From [Scytonema hofmanni] UTEX 2349 (GTDB lineage: Bacteria; Cyanobacteriota; Cyanobacteriia; Cyanobacteriales; Nostocaceae): a DNA stretch of 64,000 nt. Each line of letters starts with the position of its first letter. Within the stretch, counting starts at the first letter, position 1. Shown here in pieces: positions 50,542-59,350 of the stretch. The notes under the pieces were generated by a model that ran no database searches, was not told the DNA's origin, and worked only from the letters and a program-made list of their open reading frames with translations. A program made the translations under genes and the position numbers. The DNA lies in assembly GCF_000582685.1 (NCBI RefSeq), contig NZ_KK073768.1, positions 4,441,801-4,505,800 on the forward strand, written 5' to 3'.

Positions 50542-50566
50542 TTGAGCGGAGGTTTCCTCCGTTCAA
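50542..50566. terminator. Bidirectional terminator hairpin between rdgB and glnB
   Basis: TTGAGCGGAGG / CCTCCGTTCAA pair over 11 bp (one G-T) with a TTT loop, exactly in the 46-bp gap of two convergent genes. U-tracts are weak on both sides. Confidence 0.65.
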
Positions 50567-50582
50567 ACTTCTCGCAAAATTC

Positions 50583-50921
50583 CTACACTGCTTCTGTGTT
50601 CTTTTCCCCAGTACGAATCCGCACAACTTGCTCAACCGGCGAGATAAAAATCTTACCATCACCGATTTCACCAGTGCGGGCAGCGGAGATAATTTTGTCT
50701 ACCACCATATCAACTTGGTTGTCTTCAACGACAATTTCCACTTTTAGCTTTTGCAGAAACTCAACCGTGTATTCAGAACCGCGATAGCGTTCGGTTTGAC
50801 CTTTTTGTCGTCCGAAACCCCGGACTTCCGAAACAGTCATACCAACGATACCAGCGTTGACTAAGGCAATTTTCACTTCATCGAGCTTAAAAGGGCGAAT
50901 AATCGCTTCTACTTTTTTCAT
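50583..50921 (-). CDS. glnB: Nitrogen regulatory protein P-II
   Basis: 112 residues from the ATG at 50921, chosen because AGGAG lies eight bases upstream and MKKVEAIIRPFKLDEVKIAL is the standard start. The T-loop GQTERYRGSEY carries the serine phosphorylated in cyanobacteria and the uridylylation-type Tyr, the B-loop is TGEIGDGKIF, and the C-loop VVRIRTGE. P-II senses 2-oxoglutarate and ATP/ADP and controls NAGK, PipX and nitrogen and carbon transport. No clear NtcA box (GTA-N8-TAC) was found in the 140-bp leader. Confidence 0.97.
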   Translation of the reverse strand: MKKVEAIIRPFKLDEVKIALVNAGIVGMTVSEVRGFGRQKGQTERYRGSEYTVEFLQKLKVEIVVEDNQVDMVVDKIISAARTGEIGDGKIFISPVEQVVRIRTGEKNTEAV

Positions 50922-51063
50922 TATTTCCACTCCTTACTTCTAGTAGCTTCGTTTATCTATCTAACCAGATCATCTGTCTGATGTTTTAAGTAGCATCTCA
51001 ACCCCAAATAAATATTTATGGGCATTGGGTATGGGAAAGATGATTTTGACGAATTAAGCTATT

Positions 51064-51651
51064 TTACCGACTTTGATGCTCAAAAAACGGACGTACAATC
51101 ACATACCCAACGCCAAAAGCTGTAAGTATGATTAATAAAATGGCAATGATTAACGACCAAGCACTGACTTCTTTTGGCTCTGGTTCACTATGGGGATAAT
51201 AGCGTACTTCTTCCTCTTCTATGAAAACTGGTTCGGGTATTGGGGGAGAAAAGTTTGAAGTGCCAAAGCTGTCACGCACATTTTCTGGAACTACAGGTGA
51301 ATAAAGACGAGAAACCCGCTGTTGTTGTGGTACTTGATTTACGGGATGGCTGGTTTGACTTTTCAAATCGGCAGAAGCGTGAGGAATTTGACTATGACTA
51401 GCCGTAGTAGAAGTGTCAACCAAATTTTGCAGGTGTAAAAAAGACTGAACGGCTTTAGAAATTTCTTGCCGGAGTAGTTGATTTTCCTGCACTAATTGTT
51501 TATTTTGGGCAGTGAGTGCATCTAACATTGCCTCTGCTGCTTGCAATTCTCCTGCCAAATCCCGGTATACAGATAGTGGTACAGAGGGAGAATAGACTTG
51601 AGAGTTTGCCGTAGATGTATGGCTGTGAATAGAACCTGTGCTTGCTTGCAT
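51064..51651 (-). CDS. Hypothetical protein with coiled coil and C-terminal membrane helix
   Basis: 195 residues. The N-terminal Ser/Thr-rich stretch precedes a coiled coil (about 30-75: DLAGELQAAEAMLDALTAQN, KQLVQENQLLRQEISKAVQS). A long Pro/Ser/Gln linker includes an acidic patch (VFIEEEEVRYYPHSEPEPKE). A single membrane helix near the end (SLIIAILLIILTAFGVGYVI, about 166-185) is followed by VRPFFEHQSR. Tail-anchored topology with the bulk in the cytoplasm is likely. I do not recognise the family; similar proteins appear common in cyanobacteria. Confidence 0.75.
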   Translation of the reverse strand: MQASTGSIHSHTSTANSQVYSPSVPLSVYRDLAGELQAAEAMLDALTAQNKQLVQENQLLRQEISKAVQSFLHLQNLVDTSTTASHSQIPHASADLKSQTSHPVNQVPQQQRVSRLYSPVVPENVRDSFGTSNFSPPIPEPVFIEEEEVRYYPHSEPEPKEVSAWSLIIAILLIILTAFGVGYVIVRPFFEHQSR

Positions 51652-51936
51652 CGGTAGTTTAGTATCAAAAATGAAAGTAATTAGATTATTCAGAACTGCT
51701 ATTAGAAAGAGTCAGCCTGGGAACTATGCCCAAGAATAATGGAAAAATGCCCACAGAGTAAAGAATTTTTATTTACTTTTTTCTTTAAGAATATACGGTA
51801 AACCCATAATCCCAAAGAAAACTTTTCCAAGCCTAAGCGGATTCTTTACTTAGTATATATAGTTTCGCTTTGTGTTTTTCAGTGCTGAGGGAACACCGAT
51901 TGCTAGTGGGACTTCTTGAAGTTGGCTGTAGACAAG

Positions 51937-52150
51937 ATGCAACGGGGCAATTATCAAGAAGCAATTCAAGATTTAACTGAGGCAATTCACCTTGAAAGTA
52001 ATTTTGCCCCAGCTTATAGCGATCGCTGATTTAGAAAAAGCAGCTCAACGTTTTGGCAAGAGAGAGAAATTAGCTTACCAAAAAACTCTCGATATCCTTA
52101 AAGTTGTGCAACAACAAATACCATCGGGAGCCGAGATTGCTCTGCTTTAA
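51937..52150 (+). pseudogene. Remnant of a TPR-repeat protein gene, frameshifted
   Basis: From ATG 51937 the frame reads RGNYQEAIQDLTEAIHLESN and APAYSDR-stop at 52029, a canonical TPR helix pair. In the +1 frame from 52028 it resumes DLEKAAQRFGKREKLAYQKT and LDILKVVQQQIPSGAEIALL, stopping at 52150, again typical of the last TPR of such proteins. The intervening repeat (NRG-x-A.. section) is missing, so a deletion plus frame change disabled it. Confidence 0.65.
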
Positions 52151-52170
52151 GATTTGATTTTAAACGCAAA

Positions 52171-52233
52171 TTGTACCGAGTCACAATGCCATTGTATCGA
52201 GTCACAATCGCATTGCATCGCGTGACAATCGCA
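52171..52233. repeat. 21-bp tandem repeat, three units
   Basis: Units TTGTACCGAGTCACAATGCC+A, TTGTATCGAGTCACAATCGC+A and TTGCATCGCGTGACAATCGC+A follow without gap, and a partial fourth (TTGCAGGG) ends it. The unit length is a multiple of three but no reading frame runs through. Confidence 0.75.
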
Positions 52234-52382
52234 TTGCAGGGTATTGCTAAACTTAATTTGCGCTCGGATTAAGGAAATGCTGTACTTAGTCAAATTCACA
52301 ATAAATGCAAAGTCGGGAATCTCACAGGCGATCGCATTTTAAAATGTAGGGAATGCGATCGCATTGCAGACGACAGATAAAA

Positions 52383-54689
52383 CTATTTGAGTGTTTCGGT
52401 TTCACCGGCTTTGACAACTGGGATGGACAGCGGTACTGGTTTAAAAGGTGCCAGCAACTCTTGTAGTTGATTTAAATTCGCCAAGCTACCACACAAAAGC
52501 ACTTGATCGTGAGTTCGCAAGTCCATGTTACCATCAGGAAAGCGGATAAATTTGCCATCTCGGCGTATCGCTTGCACTTGTACGCCATATTCGCGGCGAA
52601 TATCGAGATTAACCAAAGTTTTAGCGAGAAATGGAGAATCGGCGTTGACACTCATCCACTGACAAGCGCTATTTTCTCCAGGGATAGCTGCTTTACCTTT
52701 AGCAAATTCATCCAAAGCTGCAAATTCTTCATCTGCACCAACTACCAACAAGCGATCGCCTTCTGCCAATATTGTATCAGTTGGCGGATAATCTATTTCT
52801 TCACCGTTGACGCGGCGAATTGTCATTAAACTCACTCCTGTTAAATAGCGCATATCCGCTTCTTCTAAAGTCATACCGACCAAGGGCGAAGCTGATGGTA
52901 AATTATACCAGCGGCGATTTAAATCTTGAGTTGCTTGCTGTAAATCCCGCTTGACTTCAGATGCTGATTGTTCTGGTCGCAAATCCAAATAATGACGTTC
53001 GCGAATTTCCTGCATTTCTTGCTGTACGACACTTAGGGACATTAAGCCTGTTAATAAATAAGTTGCCATTTCCAAACTTGCTTCAAACTCTGGTTGGACA
53101 ACTTCTCTCGCTCCCAGTTGGTAAAGCACCTCAATATCTTTATCTTTGGTAGCGCGAACAACTAAATCTAATTCTGGGGATAATTCCAAAGCGCGTTTTA
53201 AACAAAGACGAGTACTCATCGGGTCAGGAAGTGCGATCGCCATAGATGAAGCATTGTTAACTCCAGCCGTTTCTAAAACATGGAGACTCACGCAATTACC
53301 ATATACATAAGGCACACCCGCCTCCCGCAATTGCTGAATTCTACTTTCGGATTGGTCTATCACCACCATCGGCAAATCGTGTTGCTGCAACAACTTCACC
53401 AAATTTCTGCCCACGCGTCCATAACCGCAGATGATCACATGCTCTTTTATTGGTAACTCTTCTGATACATCCAGCGGTTGACCTTCTCCATCTAAATACG
53501 GTTTCAGCCAAGGCATTGATTCGGCAAAGTTGAATAAAACCGGCACAAATCGCAGCACAAAAGGCGTAATTATTAATGTTACCGCTGTGGTTCCCAAAGT
53601 CAGTAAATATATCTGCCGCGATACCAGCCCCAGCGCTTGTCCTTCACTAGCCAGCACAAAGGAAAATTCCCCTATTTGCGCTAGTCCCAACCCAACAATT
53701 AACGCCGTTTTCAGCGGGTAGCGGAACAGCATAACTATGGGTGTAATAATCAAAAACTTACCGACAAATACCAGCGCTACCAGCCCCAAAATCAATTCTA
53801 GGTTGTTCCACAAAAATACCGGGTCAATTAACATCCCAATTGAAGCAAAGAACAAACTAGCAAAGATATCCCGCAGCGGTTCTACATAACTCAGAGTTTG
53901 ATCTGCGTATTCCACCTCTGAAATCATCAAGCCGGCGACAAAAGCACCCATTTCAATGGAAAGCCCCATATGCTCGGTCAGCAGAGCAATACCCAAACAC
54001 AGCGCTACTACCCCTAATAAAAATAGCTCTCGGCTTTCGGTACGGGCAAGTAGTCGCAACAAAGGTGGTATTAGCCAAATTCCTGCGGCGATCGCACCAG
54101 CAGCAAATAAGCTAATCTGCGCTAGCGCTGTTAATACTGCTATACCAATGGTTTCTGGTGGTTGATCGAGAGCGGGTAAAACTGCTATCATTAGTCCCAG
54201 CGCCAAGTCTTGGACTACCAAAATACCCAGCATCACTTGTCCGTGCGGTGTTTCCGTTTCGTTGCGCTCCATCAAGCACTTGAGGACAACTGCGGTAGAA
54301 GATAAAGAGAGAATTGCTCCCAAAAAGACGCCTTTAGCGGGTAAGACTCCCCAAGCTCCTGTGACTCCACATACTAAAACCGTGACTACAATTGTCAGGG
54401 TAATTTGTGCGGCACCTCCTCCAAGAGCGATCGCTCGCACTTTTTTCAGTTCCGCTAAGGAGAACTCTACCCCCAAAGCAAATAACAAAAACGCGACACC
54501 GAATTGTGCCAAAGTTTCTACTTGAATAACTTCTTTTATTAATCCCAATCCGGTTGGTCCCACGATCATGCCGCCGATGAGATACCCTAGTAACACGGGT
54601 TGTCCCAACAAAGCTGCCAAAAGTCCGCCACAAGCAGCGACGCCGAAAACTGACACTAAGTCAACTATTAATCTAAAATCTTCTTGCAC
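52383..54689 (-). CDS. CPA2-type monovalent cation/proton antiporter with TrkA-N and TrkA-C domains
   Basis: 768 residues. The N-terminal ~385 residues hold about twelve helices of the KefB/Na_H_exchanger fold (LLGYLIGGMIVGPTGLGLI, FGVAFLLFALGVEFSLAELK, GAILSLSSTAVVLKCLMERN). A cytoplasmic TrkA-N Rossmann domain follows (HVIICGYGRVGRNLVKLLQQ, VVIDQS, YGNCVS, about 420-540), then TrkA-C/RCK-C-type domains: LVGMTLEEADMRYLTGVSLM / ILAEGDRLLVVG and a second from about 680. It probably exchanges K+ or Na+ for H+ under nucleotide control. Single gene; upstream neighbour is a broken transposon. Confidence 0.93.
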   Translation of the reverse strand: MQEDFRLIVDLVSVFGVAACGGLLAALLGQPVLLGYLIGGMIVGPTGLGLIKEVIQVETLAQFGVAFLLFALGVEFSLAELKKVRAIALGGGAAQITLTIVVTVLVCGVTGAWGVLPAKGVFLGAILSLSSTAVVLKCLMERNETETPHGQVMLGILVVQDLALGLMIAVLPALDQPPETIGIAVLTALAQISLFAAGAIAAGIWLIPPLLRLLARTESRELFLLGVVALCLGIALLTEHMGLSIEMGAFVAGLMISEVEYADQTLSYVEPLRDIFASLFFASIGMLIDPVFLWNNLELILGLVALVFVGKFLIITPIVMLFRYPLKTALIVGLGLAQIGEFSFVLASEGQALGLVSRQIYLLTLGTTAVTLIITPFVLRFVPVLFNFAESMPWLKPYLDGEGQPLDVSEELPIKEHVIICGYGRVGRNLVKLLQQHDLPMVVIDQSESRIQQLREAGVPYVYGNCVSLHVLETAGVNNASSMAIALPDPMSTRLCLKRALELSPELDLVVRATKDKDIEVLYQLGAREVVQPEFEASLEMATYLLTGLMSLSVVQQEMQEIRERHYLDLRPEQSASEVKRDLQQATQDLNRRWYNLPSASPLVGMTLEEADMRYLTGVSLMTIRRVNGEEIDYPPTDTILAEGDRLLVVGADEEFAALDEFAKGKAAIPGENSACQWMSVNADSPFLAKTLVNLDIRREYGVQVQAIRRDGKFIRFPDGNMDLRTHDQVLLCGSLANLNQLQELLAPFKPVPLSIPVVKAGETETLK

Positions 54690-54733
54690 TTTTTAAAATA
54701 ACTATTAAGACCGATTAATTCAGCATACAAAGT

Positions 54734-55560
54734 TTATATATCTAAAGCCAGGTCAAGACAAGAGTGAATGTTGATTAATCCAAAATTCACGCATTGTATG
54801 ACTACTACAATCAGACAAGTGACACACTCCGCACACTGAAATTGGTACTCCAATTTCAGTGTGGGCGTATCTCTTCCAATCCGGCTATTGCTTAGGAGGC
54901 GTTGAGCTTTAAGAACCGCGTGACCGTCGGCTCTATTCTTTATATTCACGGCTGCATTATGATCGCGGTCAAGACTGCAACCACACAGGCAAGAATGCCA
55001 TCTTTCATGCAGTTTTTTAGGAACTTTACCCCCACAACTAGAACAATCTTGTGATGTACCTGATGGATTCACTGCAATTACCAATAACCCAGCGTTTTCG
55101 GCTTTGGTTGTTAGAATTGACAAGAAGTTTGACCATCCAGCGTCATGCACAGACTTGGCTAGCATCGACCGAGAAAGACCTTTGACGTTTAAATCTTCGT
55201 GAACTACAACATCATATTTTTTTAGTAGATTATTGGCAGTTTGAAAGTGAAAGTCTTTACGCTTATCAGCTACTTTTTTATGTTGTTTAGCAACTTGTTT
55301 AATAGCTTTTTTGCGGCGACTACTTCCCGAATTGCGTCGTGAGATACGTTTTTGAATGACCCGCAATCGCTTCTGAGATTTACGGTAATGCTGAGGGATT
55401 GAGACAGTATCACCCTCGGAAGTTGTCAAAAAGTCTTTTAAACCGAGGTCGATGCCCGTGATTGAATCTGGATTAAAATCGGGTTTAATCGTTGGGACTG
55501 TCGTATCTTCAAGGCTTAAACTTAAATAATATCCATGGAAAGAAGGAATTAATAGAATAT
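54734..55560 (-). pseudogene. tnpB: TnpB of an IS200/IS605-type element, 5'-truncated
   Basis: The frame reads, upstream of any usable ATG, HGYYLSLSLEDTTVPTIKPD, then SITGIDLGLKDFLTTSEGDT (RuvC Asp), YDVVVHEDLNVKGL (Glu), a zinc ribbon CSSC / CLCGC and LDRDHNAAVNI (Asp). The first ~120-150 residues of a TnpB (RNA/DNA-binding part) are missing, and before about 55560 the match is lost. So only the RuvC half remains: probably inactive. The frame runs on past the 14-bp hairpin at 54832-54863 to 54734, where normal right-end DNA would lie. Confidence 0.85.
54832..54863. repeat. Right-end hairpin of the broken TnpB element
   Basis: CACACTGAAATTGG / CCAATTTCAGTGTG, 14-bp perfect stem and a four-base loop, near the 3' end of the tnpB remnant. 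It matches the type of hairpin at the right end of IS605-type elements, where the guide-RNA scaffold lies. Confidence 0.75.
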
Positions 55561-55595
55561 GTATCGGTGAAGCAAATTCATCTCTTATTACAGAT

Positions 55596-55829
55596 ATGTA
55601 TAACCCAAACTCATCTAATATTGTCCAATGGTGGGTTTTGCGCTGTGATAAAGGTATAGTCCATGTCCGTAATCAACTCCTATTTTTAGCAGATTTAAAG
55701 CAGCCATTTATCGAAGAAGATATTTACAAGTATATTGAAGAGCGACCATCTGTAAATAAGAAGAGTCAAAAAATATCAGAATGGGAAGTAAATATATCTG
55801 ATTTACATGATTTTTATTTAGAAATTTAA
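55596..55829 (+). CDS. Orphan 3' gene fragment next to the broken TnpB
   Basis: 77 codons, open also upstream to about 55560 (reading ICIGEANSSLITDMYNP). The sequence (NIVQWWVLRCDKGIVHVRNQ, LLFLADLKQPFIEEDIYKYI, EWEVNISDLHDFYLEI) looks like genuine protein with normal codon use and ends at a TAA. It has no ribosome site at its first ATG. It may be the tail of a gene whose front was lost with the neighbouring insertion. I do not recognise it; it could also be chance. Confidence 0.35.
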   Translation: MYNPNSSNIVQWWVLRCDKGIVHVRNQLLFLADLKQPFIEEDIYKYIEERPSVNKKSQKISEWEVNISDLHDFYLEI

Positions 55830-55884
55830 ACTACTTATATCAAAGCATCTATTAAGCGATCGCTTATTAGCACATTATCTCTTA

Positions 55885-56023
55885 ATACCAATTCTATGTG
55901 AGGCTGCACATTAACGCCCTGCGCCGAGCGCACGCTGCGCGAACAGGCGCTTTAGCCTGGGGCTATACATACAAAGCAGGCACACGCAGGCTAATTATAT
56001 GCATCTTCATATCGAATTGGTAT
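55885..56023. repeat. MITE-like element, family D
   Basis: ATACCAATT (55885-55893) and AATTGGTAT (56015-56023) are perfect 9-bp inverted ends of a 139-bp segment. TGAGGCTGCACATTA and CCTGCGCCGAGCGCACGCTG plus the next 25 bases equal those at 25176-25250. A palindrome-like GCCTG...CAGGC pair lies in the right part. Confidence 0.75.
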
Positions 56024-56051
56024 AAGTAATCAATAAATAAACCATAAAGCC

Positions 56052-57560
56052 TTAAAAATTACACAGCAACGCCATTCCCTTATCGTTAGCTGTATGCAAA
56101 TGAGAACTGCTGTAATTTTTCAGCAATTTACCTAAAATCGATATACCTAAATCAATTTCTGATTCTGATGGGTTAGAGAAGCTCAACCGCATAGCTGGAT
56201 AACCCTGCTTATTAGGGAAAAACGCTGAACCAGATGCAAACAAAACATTCTCTGCCATAGCTTGATAGCGAATTGCTTCAATAGGAACATTGTCTGGCAA
56301 CTGCACCCAAAGAAACAATCCGCCTTGAGGAACTGTCCACGTTGCTGATTCGGGAAAGTAACGCTCCATTGCTTGCAGCATCACATTGCGACTGATGAGA
56401 TTTTCTGTTTGCAGTCTTTTGCGGTGACGGCGATAATGTCCGGAAGCAAGATACTCGCTTACTATTGCTTGGGAAACACTGGATGTTTGAATATCCTGAA
56501 GTAACTTTCGCTCTATAAGCCCTCTTATATGCTTGCCTGTAACCACCATATACCCTACCCGTAACCCAGGTATCAAAGTTTTAGAAAAAGTCCCGACATA
56601 AGTCACTAAATCTTCTCGATCTAAAGCTTTGATTGGTGCTGGTACAGGTTCAAAATTCAATCCTTCGTAGGCATTATCTTCTAATATATGACATTTATAT
56701 TTTGCCGCTAATGTCAATAATTCTTGCCGATGAGATTGGGTTGTGGTTATGCCTGTAGGATTGTGTAAAGTGCTGATAGTGTAAATTAATTTTGGGCGAT
56801 GGCTATGAAGGTATTGCTGCAATAATTCTAAATTTATGCCCTCAGCATTCATGGGAATACCAATAATTCTGGCTCCTAAGTTTTCTAAGATAGCGATCGC
56901 ACCATGATAAGTTGGAGCTTCGACAATTACCCAATCACCTGGTTTTACATAATAATGCATTGCCAATGATAAGGCTTGCTCGGAACCATTGGTAACAATT
57001 AAATCTTCACTTGTTACCTCTAGTCCTTGTTGTACCAACATCTGAGCGATTTGTTTGCGTAGAGTTAATACTCCTTGCGGCACTTCGTATGCAAACAAAG
57101 TATCAACATTCGTCAGCGCTCGTCTACCAATCAGCGCCATATCTTTTGGCGGACGTGGCAAACCCCCGCTAAAATTAATCATTCCTTTCTGGGTTTGTGC
57201 TTGCACCGCACTCATATGCACTTCAAAAAAAGAAGTTCCTGATTGTTCTGGAATAATCACATTTTGTGCTGGTGCAAAAGTTGATTTCATATTCGTAGAC
57301 GAAGTATTTAGGCTATTGACAAAATAGCCTGCTCCTTGACGAGCGCAAACAACCCCATCCCCTTCTAAAACGCTATAAGCCTCAATAATCGTTAATTTAT
57401 TGACTCGCAAATTCTCCGCTAAAGAGCGAATCGAAGGTAAGCGATCGCCACTTTGCAATGCTCCAGATTTAATCAGACGACTGATGCGATCTCTGATTTG
57501 TAAATAAATAGGTTTAGGTGACTGCCGATCTAAAAAAATCTTCACTTTTTCAGCGCTCAT
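56052..57560 (-). CDS. MocR-type (GntR-HTH plus aminotransferase-like) transcription regulator
   Basis: 502 residues. The N-terminal winged helix (PIYLQIRDRISRLIKSGALQ, RLPSIRSLAENLRVNKLTII, EAYSVLEGDGVVCARQGAGY; about 17-80) is GntR. The rest is a fold-type I PLP domain: VTNGSEQALSLAMHYYVKPG, LEDNAYEGLNF, the PLP-lysine block VGTFSKTLIPGLRVGYMV (Lys at about 327) and FLWVQLPDNV. MocR regulators (such as PdxR and GabR) respond to PLP or amino acids. A possible target is the divergent small gene at 57738. Operator not identified. Confidence 0.93.
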   Translation of the reverse strand: MSAEKVKIFLDRQSPKPIYLQIRDRISRLIKSGALQSGDRLPSIRSLAENLRVNKLTIIEAYSVLEGDGVVCARQGAGYFVNSLNTSSTNMKSTFAPAQNVIIPEQSGTSFFEVHMSAVQAQTQKGMINFSGGLPRPPKDMALIGRRALTNVDTLFAYEVPQGVLTLRKQIAQMLVQQGLEVTSEDLIVTNGSEQALSLAMHYYVKPGDWVIVEAPTYHGAIAILENLGARIIGIPMNAEGINLELLQQYLHSHRPKLIYTISTLHNPTGITTTQSHRQELLTLAAKYKCHILEDNAYEGLNFEPVPAPIKALDREDLVTYVGTFSKTLIPGLRVGYMVVTGKHIRGLIERKLLQDIQTSSVSQAIVSEYLASGHYRRHRKRLQTENLISRNVMLQAMERYFPESATWTVPQGGLFLWVQLPDNVPIEAIRYQAMAENVLFASGSAFFPNKQGYPAMRLSFSNPSESEIDLGISILGKLLKNYSSSHLHTANDKGMALLCNF

Positions 57561-57737
57561 CTATCACTACAAGGTAATATAAGCGATTTTTTCTATATAC
57601 GCCCGGTACAGTTCACTATTTTTTAACTATAACAGTTGTCATCACCATAACTGTACTAGTCAAGTTTGCCAAATTTGTATCTTTTCAAGTTGTAAATTCT
57701 AAGTGAATCTAAAAGTAAGAGTTAACTAATCACCAAC

Positions 57738-57950
57738 ATGAAAACATTTAATGTTCCCTTACTCAAAAAACTTTGGCAAGATTTTTGCAGATTTCTAGTA
57801 ACTAGTTCTGAACTACAAGTTTGGCAAACATCAAATAGTCATGGTCATACTTCTTGGCGAGCTTACGATCCAGCTACAGGAACCTCTGCTTGTTTTGGTT
57901 CCGAAGAAGATATGCGAGCCTGGATTGAACAGCTTTATTACAGAAAATAG
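57738..57950 (+). CDS. Small hypothetical protein
   Basis: 70 residues, intact, followed by a strong terminator, which supports that it is a real gene. Sequence MKTFNVPLLKKLWQDFCRFL leads to VWQTSNSHGHTSWRAYDPAT and GSEEDMRAWIEQLYYRK; the WRAYDP / GSEEDMRAWIE pattern resembles small conserved cyanobacterial proteins. No membrane helix. It lies divergent to the MocR regulator (177 bp apart), so regulation by it is possible. Not assigned to a function. Confidence 0.75.
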   Translation: MKTFNVPLLKKLWQDFCRFLVTSSELQVWQTSNSHGHTSWRAYDPATGTSACFGSEEDMRAWIEQLYYRK

Positions 57951-57977
57951 TTCTAAAAAAAACGCAGCATCCCAGAT

Positions 57978-58008
57978 ACCCGACTTCTTAAATAAGTCGG
58001 GTTTTTCA
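57978..58008 (+). terminator. Rho-independent terminator after the small gene
   Basis: ACCCGACTT / AAGTCGGGT stem (9 bp, 7-base loop) followed by TTTTCATTTTT, 27 bp past the stop. It may act for the convergent TetR gene as well. Confidence 0.8.
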
Positions 58009-58057
58009 TTTTTCACGAACTTGGTTTGGGACATGCCCTAGAATATTTAATTAATAC

Positions 58058-58669
58058 CTAATTAGCACATTTGACGACGACGTGTATTAAAGCATCAATC
58101 AAGCGATCGCTTTCCATCGGCATAATTTCCTTACCATGCATAATTTCGTGAGCAATCACTAAATGCAGTAGCGATCCCATCAAAATCCATACCATCGCTT
58201 CTGGATCGGGAATATTCAGTTCTCGACGAGAAGCCAGATAAGAGGCTATAATCTCGCTCCCAGGTTTAGCTATACTACGAAGAAAAACTTGAGATAATTC
58301 CGGAAACCGTGCCGATTCACCAATTAACATTCGCTGAAATGCTTGAAATTCTTTGTCTTTAATCATTTGATTCAAGGCTTTTGTTAACAACCTCCGCAAA
58401 ACAATACTTGGCTCTCCTTCAAGAGTTTCCGTACCAAAAATTGAATCAAACCGCTTTTTTGCAAGTTGCTCTACTAAGCCTTTAAATAGTCCTTGTTTAT
58501 CTTGAAAGTGACTGTAAACTGTCGCTTTAGAAACACCTGCTGCTGCTGCTACCTTATCCATACTCGCACCAGCGTAGCCATGCGCTAAAAACTCTTGCAT
58601 TGCCCCTTGCAAAATTTTTTCGACTTTATCGCTGGAATTCTCCCGCTCAACTTCTTTTATACGTGCCAT
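58058..58669 (-). CDS. TetR/AcrR family repressor, probably of devBCA
   Basis: 203 residues. The HTH spans about 17-60: VEKILQGAMQEFLAHGYAGA, SMDKVAAAAGVSKATVYSHF QDKQGLF, the standard TetR_N pattern. The ligand domain contains a TetR_C-like region (FQRMLIGESARFPELSQVFL). It is divergent to the devB-like gene (680 bp apart). The palindromic AAACTAAAC-C-GTTTAGTTT site at 59305-59323, close to that gene's start, is a likely operator. Regulation of the exporter, and perhaps of itself, is inferred from geometry. Confidence 0.9.
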   Translation of the reverse strand: MARIKEVERENSSDKVEKILQGAMQEFLAHGYAGASMDKVAAAAGVSKATVYSHFQDKQGLFKGLVEQLAKKRFDSIFGTETLEGEPSIVLRRLLTKALNQMIKDKEFQAFQRMLIGESARFPELSQVFLRSIAKPGSEIIASYLASRRELNIPDPEAMVWILMGSLLHLVIAHEIMHGKEIMPMESDRLIDALIHVVVKCAN

Positions 58670-58820
58670 TTTTTAATTATCTTGATTCGTGAAAATACGG
58701 TGTGAAAGCTAGAAAAATAACATAATTTGTTGCGGGATGATATCGCCGGTTGCCGGGGGTAATGCAATACAGAACCTCACCCCGTCCGTTCCGGACACCC
58801 CTCTCCGCGAATTCGGCTAC

Positions 58821-59152
58821 GGTGTATACACAAGTTATCGAATCACTACCAGTCCTTGAATTACCCCACCCTAACCCTGCCCTTATAAAGGGGAGGGAAC
58901 AAGATTTTCCAGTTTCCCCCCTTTATAAGGGCAGGGCTGTTTCATTCGACAAGGTATGTATTTTGTCAATACCATTGGCGATAAATATTCGGGCAAAAGT
59001 CATGAATTATTGACCATATTGATGCCTAAGATTGAATGCCAAGCTTGTTTTTTATCTCCTGAACCCTTGCATTTGCAAGTCTTTTAGGGAATGAAACAGC
59101 CCTGCCTTTATAAGGGGGGATTAAGGGGGGTACTTCGACTTGTGTGTACACC
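58821..59152. repeat. Composite repeat bounded by GGTGTATACACAAGT ends
   Basis: GGTGTATACACAAGT (58821-58835) and ACTTGTGTGTACACC (59138-59152) pair with one mismatch. Between them are a long hairpin around 58870-58950 (CCTGCCCTTATAAAGGGG / CCCCTTTATAAGGGCAGG) and a GGAATGAAACAGCCCTGCC stretch at about 59087-59105 that recurs near 63872. Probably nested palindromic elements. Confidence 0.55.
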
Positions 59153-59285
59153 TTAGCCTTAATAAGGAGAGGGGAGGGGGTGAGGTTTTACATACCTCAC
59201 TTAACCGAGAACCGCTACATCGCGAGAGAACTTGTCTGTAAACAATTTTATCGTCAGGGTGTCGCTGACTTGACGAAACTACTCC

Positions 59286-59323
59286 GTTTAGTTTAGCATA
59301 TAACAAACTAAACCGTTTAGTTT
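59286..59323. promoter_or_regulatory. Probable TetR-family operator
   Basis: Three half-sites of the same nonamer lie together: GTTTAGTTT (59286-59294), AAACTAAAC (59305-59313) and GTTTAGTTT (59315-59323). The last two form a 19-bp perfect palindrome with a central C. It ends 27 bp upstream of the devB start codon at 59351, where a bound repressor would block transcription. The match to the divergent TetR gene is inferred. Confidence 0.75.
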
Positions 59324-59350
59324 TATAATCATTAATCAGAAGGCAATACT

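Larger units (their letters stand above)
51652..52382. other. Intergenic region with a TPR-gene remnant and a 21-bp tandem repeat
   Basis: The first 280 bp are AT-rich leader of the coiled-coil membrane protein. Then come the TPR remnant (51937-52150) and the tandem repeat (52171-52233). HIP1-related GCGATCGC copies lie near 52330-52365. No intact gene. Confidence 0.6.
58670..59350. other. Divergent intergenic region with composite repeat and operator
   Basis: Between the TetR gene and devB. From 58821 to 59152 lies a repeat-rich block (listed separately). 59160-59280 contains GC-poor sequence with a GGAGAGGGGAGGGGG tract. The operator-like half sites are at 59286-59323. No gene. Confidence 0.6.

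Noticed and set aside
50922..50930. Upstream GTG start for glnB
   Set aside because: Overlaps the AGGAG ribosome site; the standard P-II N terminus MKKVEAIIRP starts at 50921.
50922..51063. NtcA box upstream of glnB
   Set aside because: I looked for GTA-N8-TAC on both strands and found no match, so none is reported.
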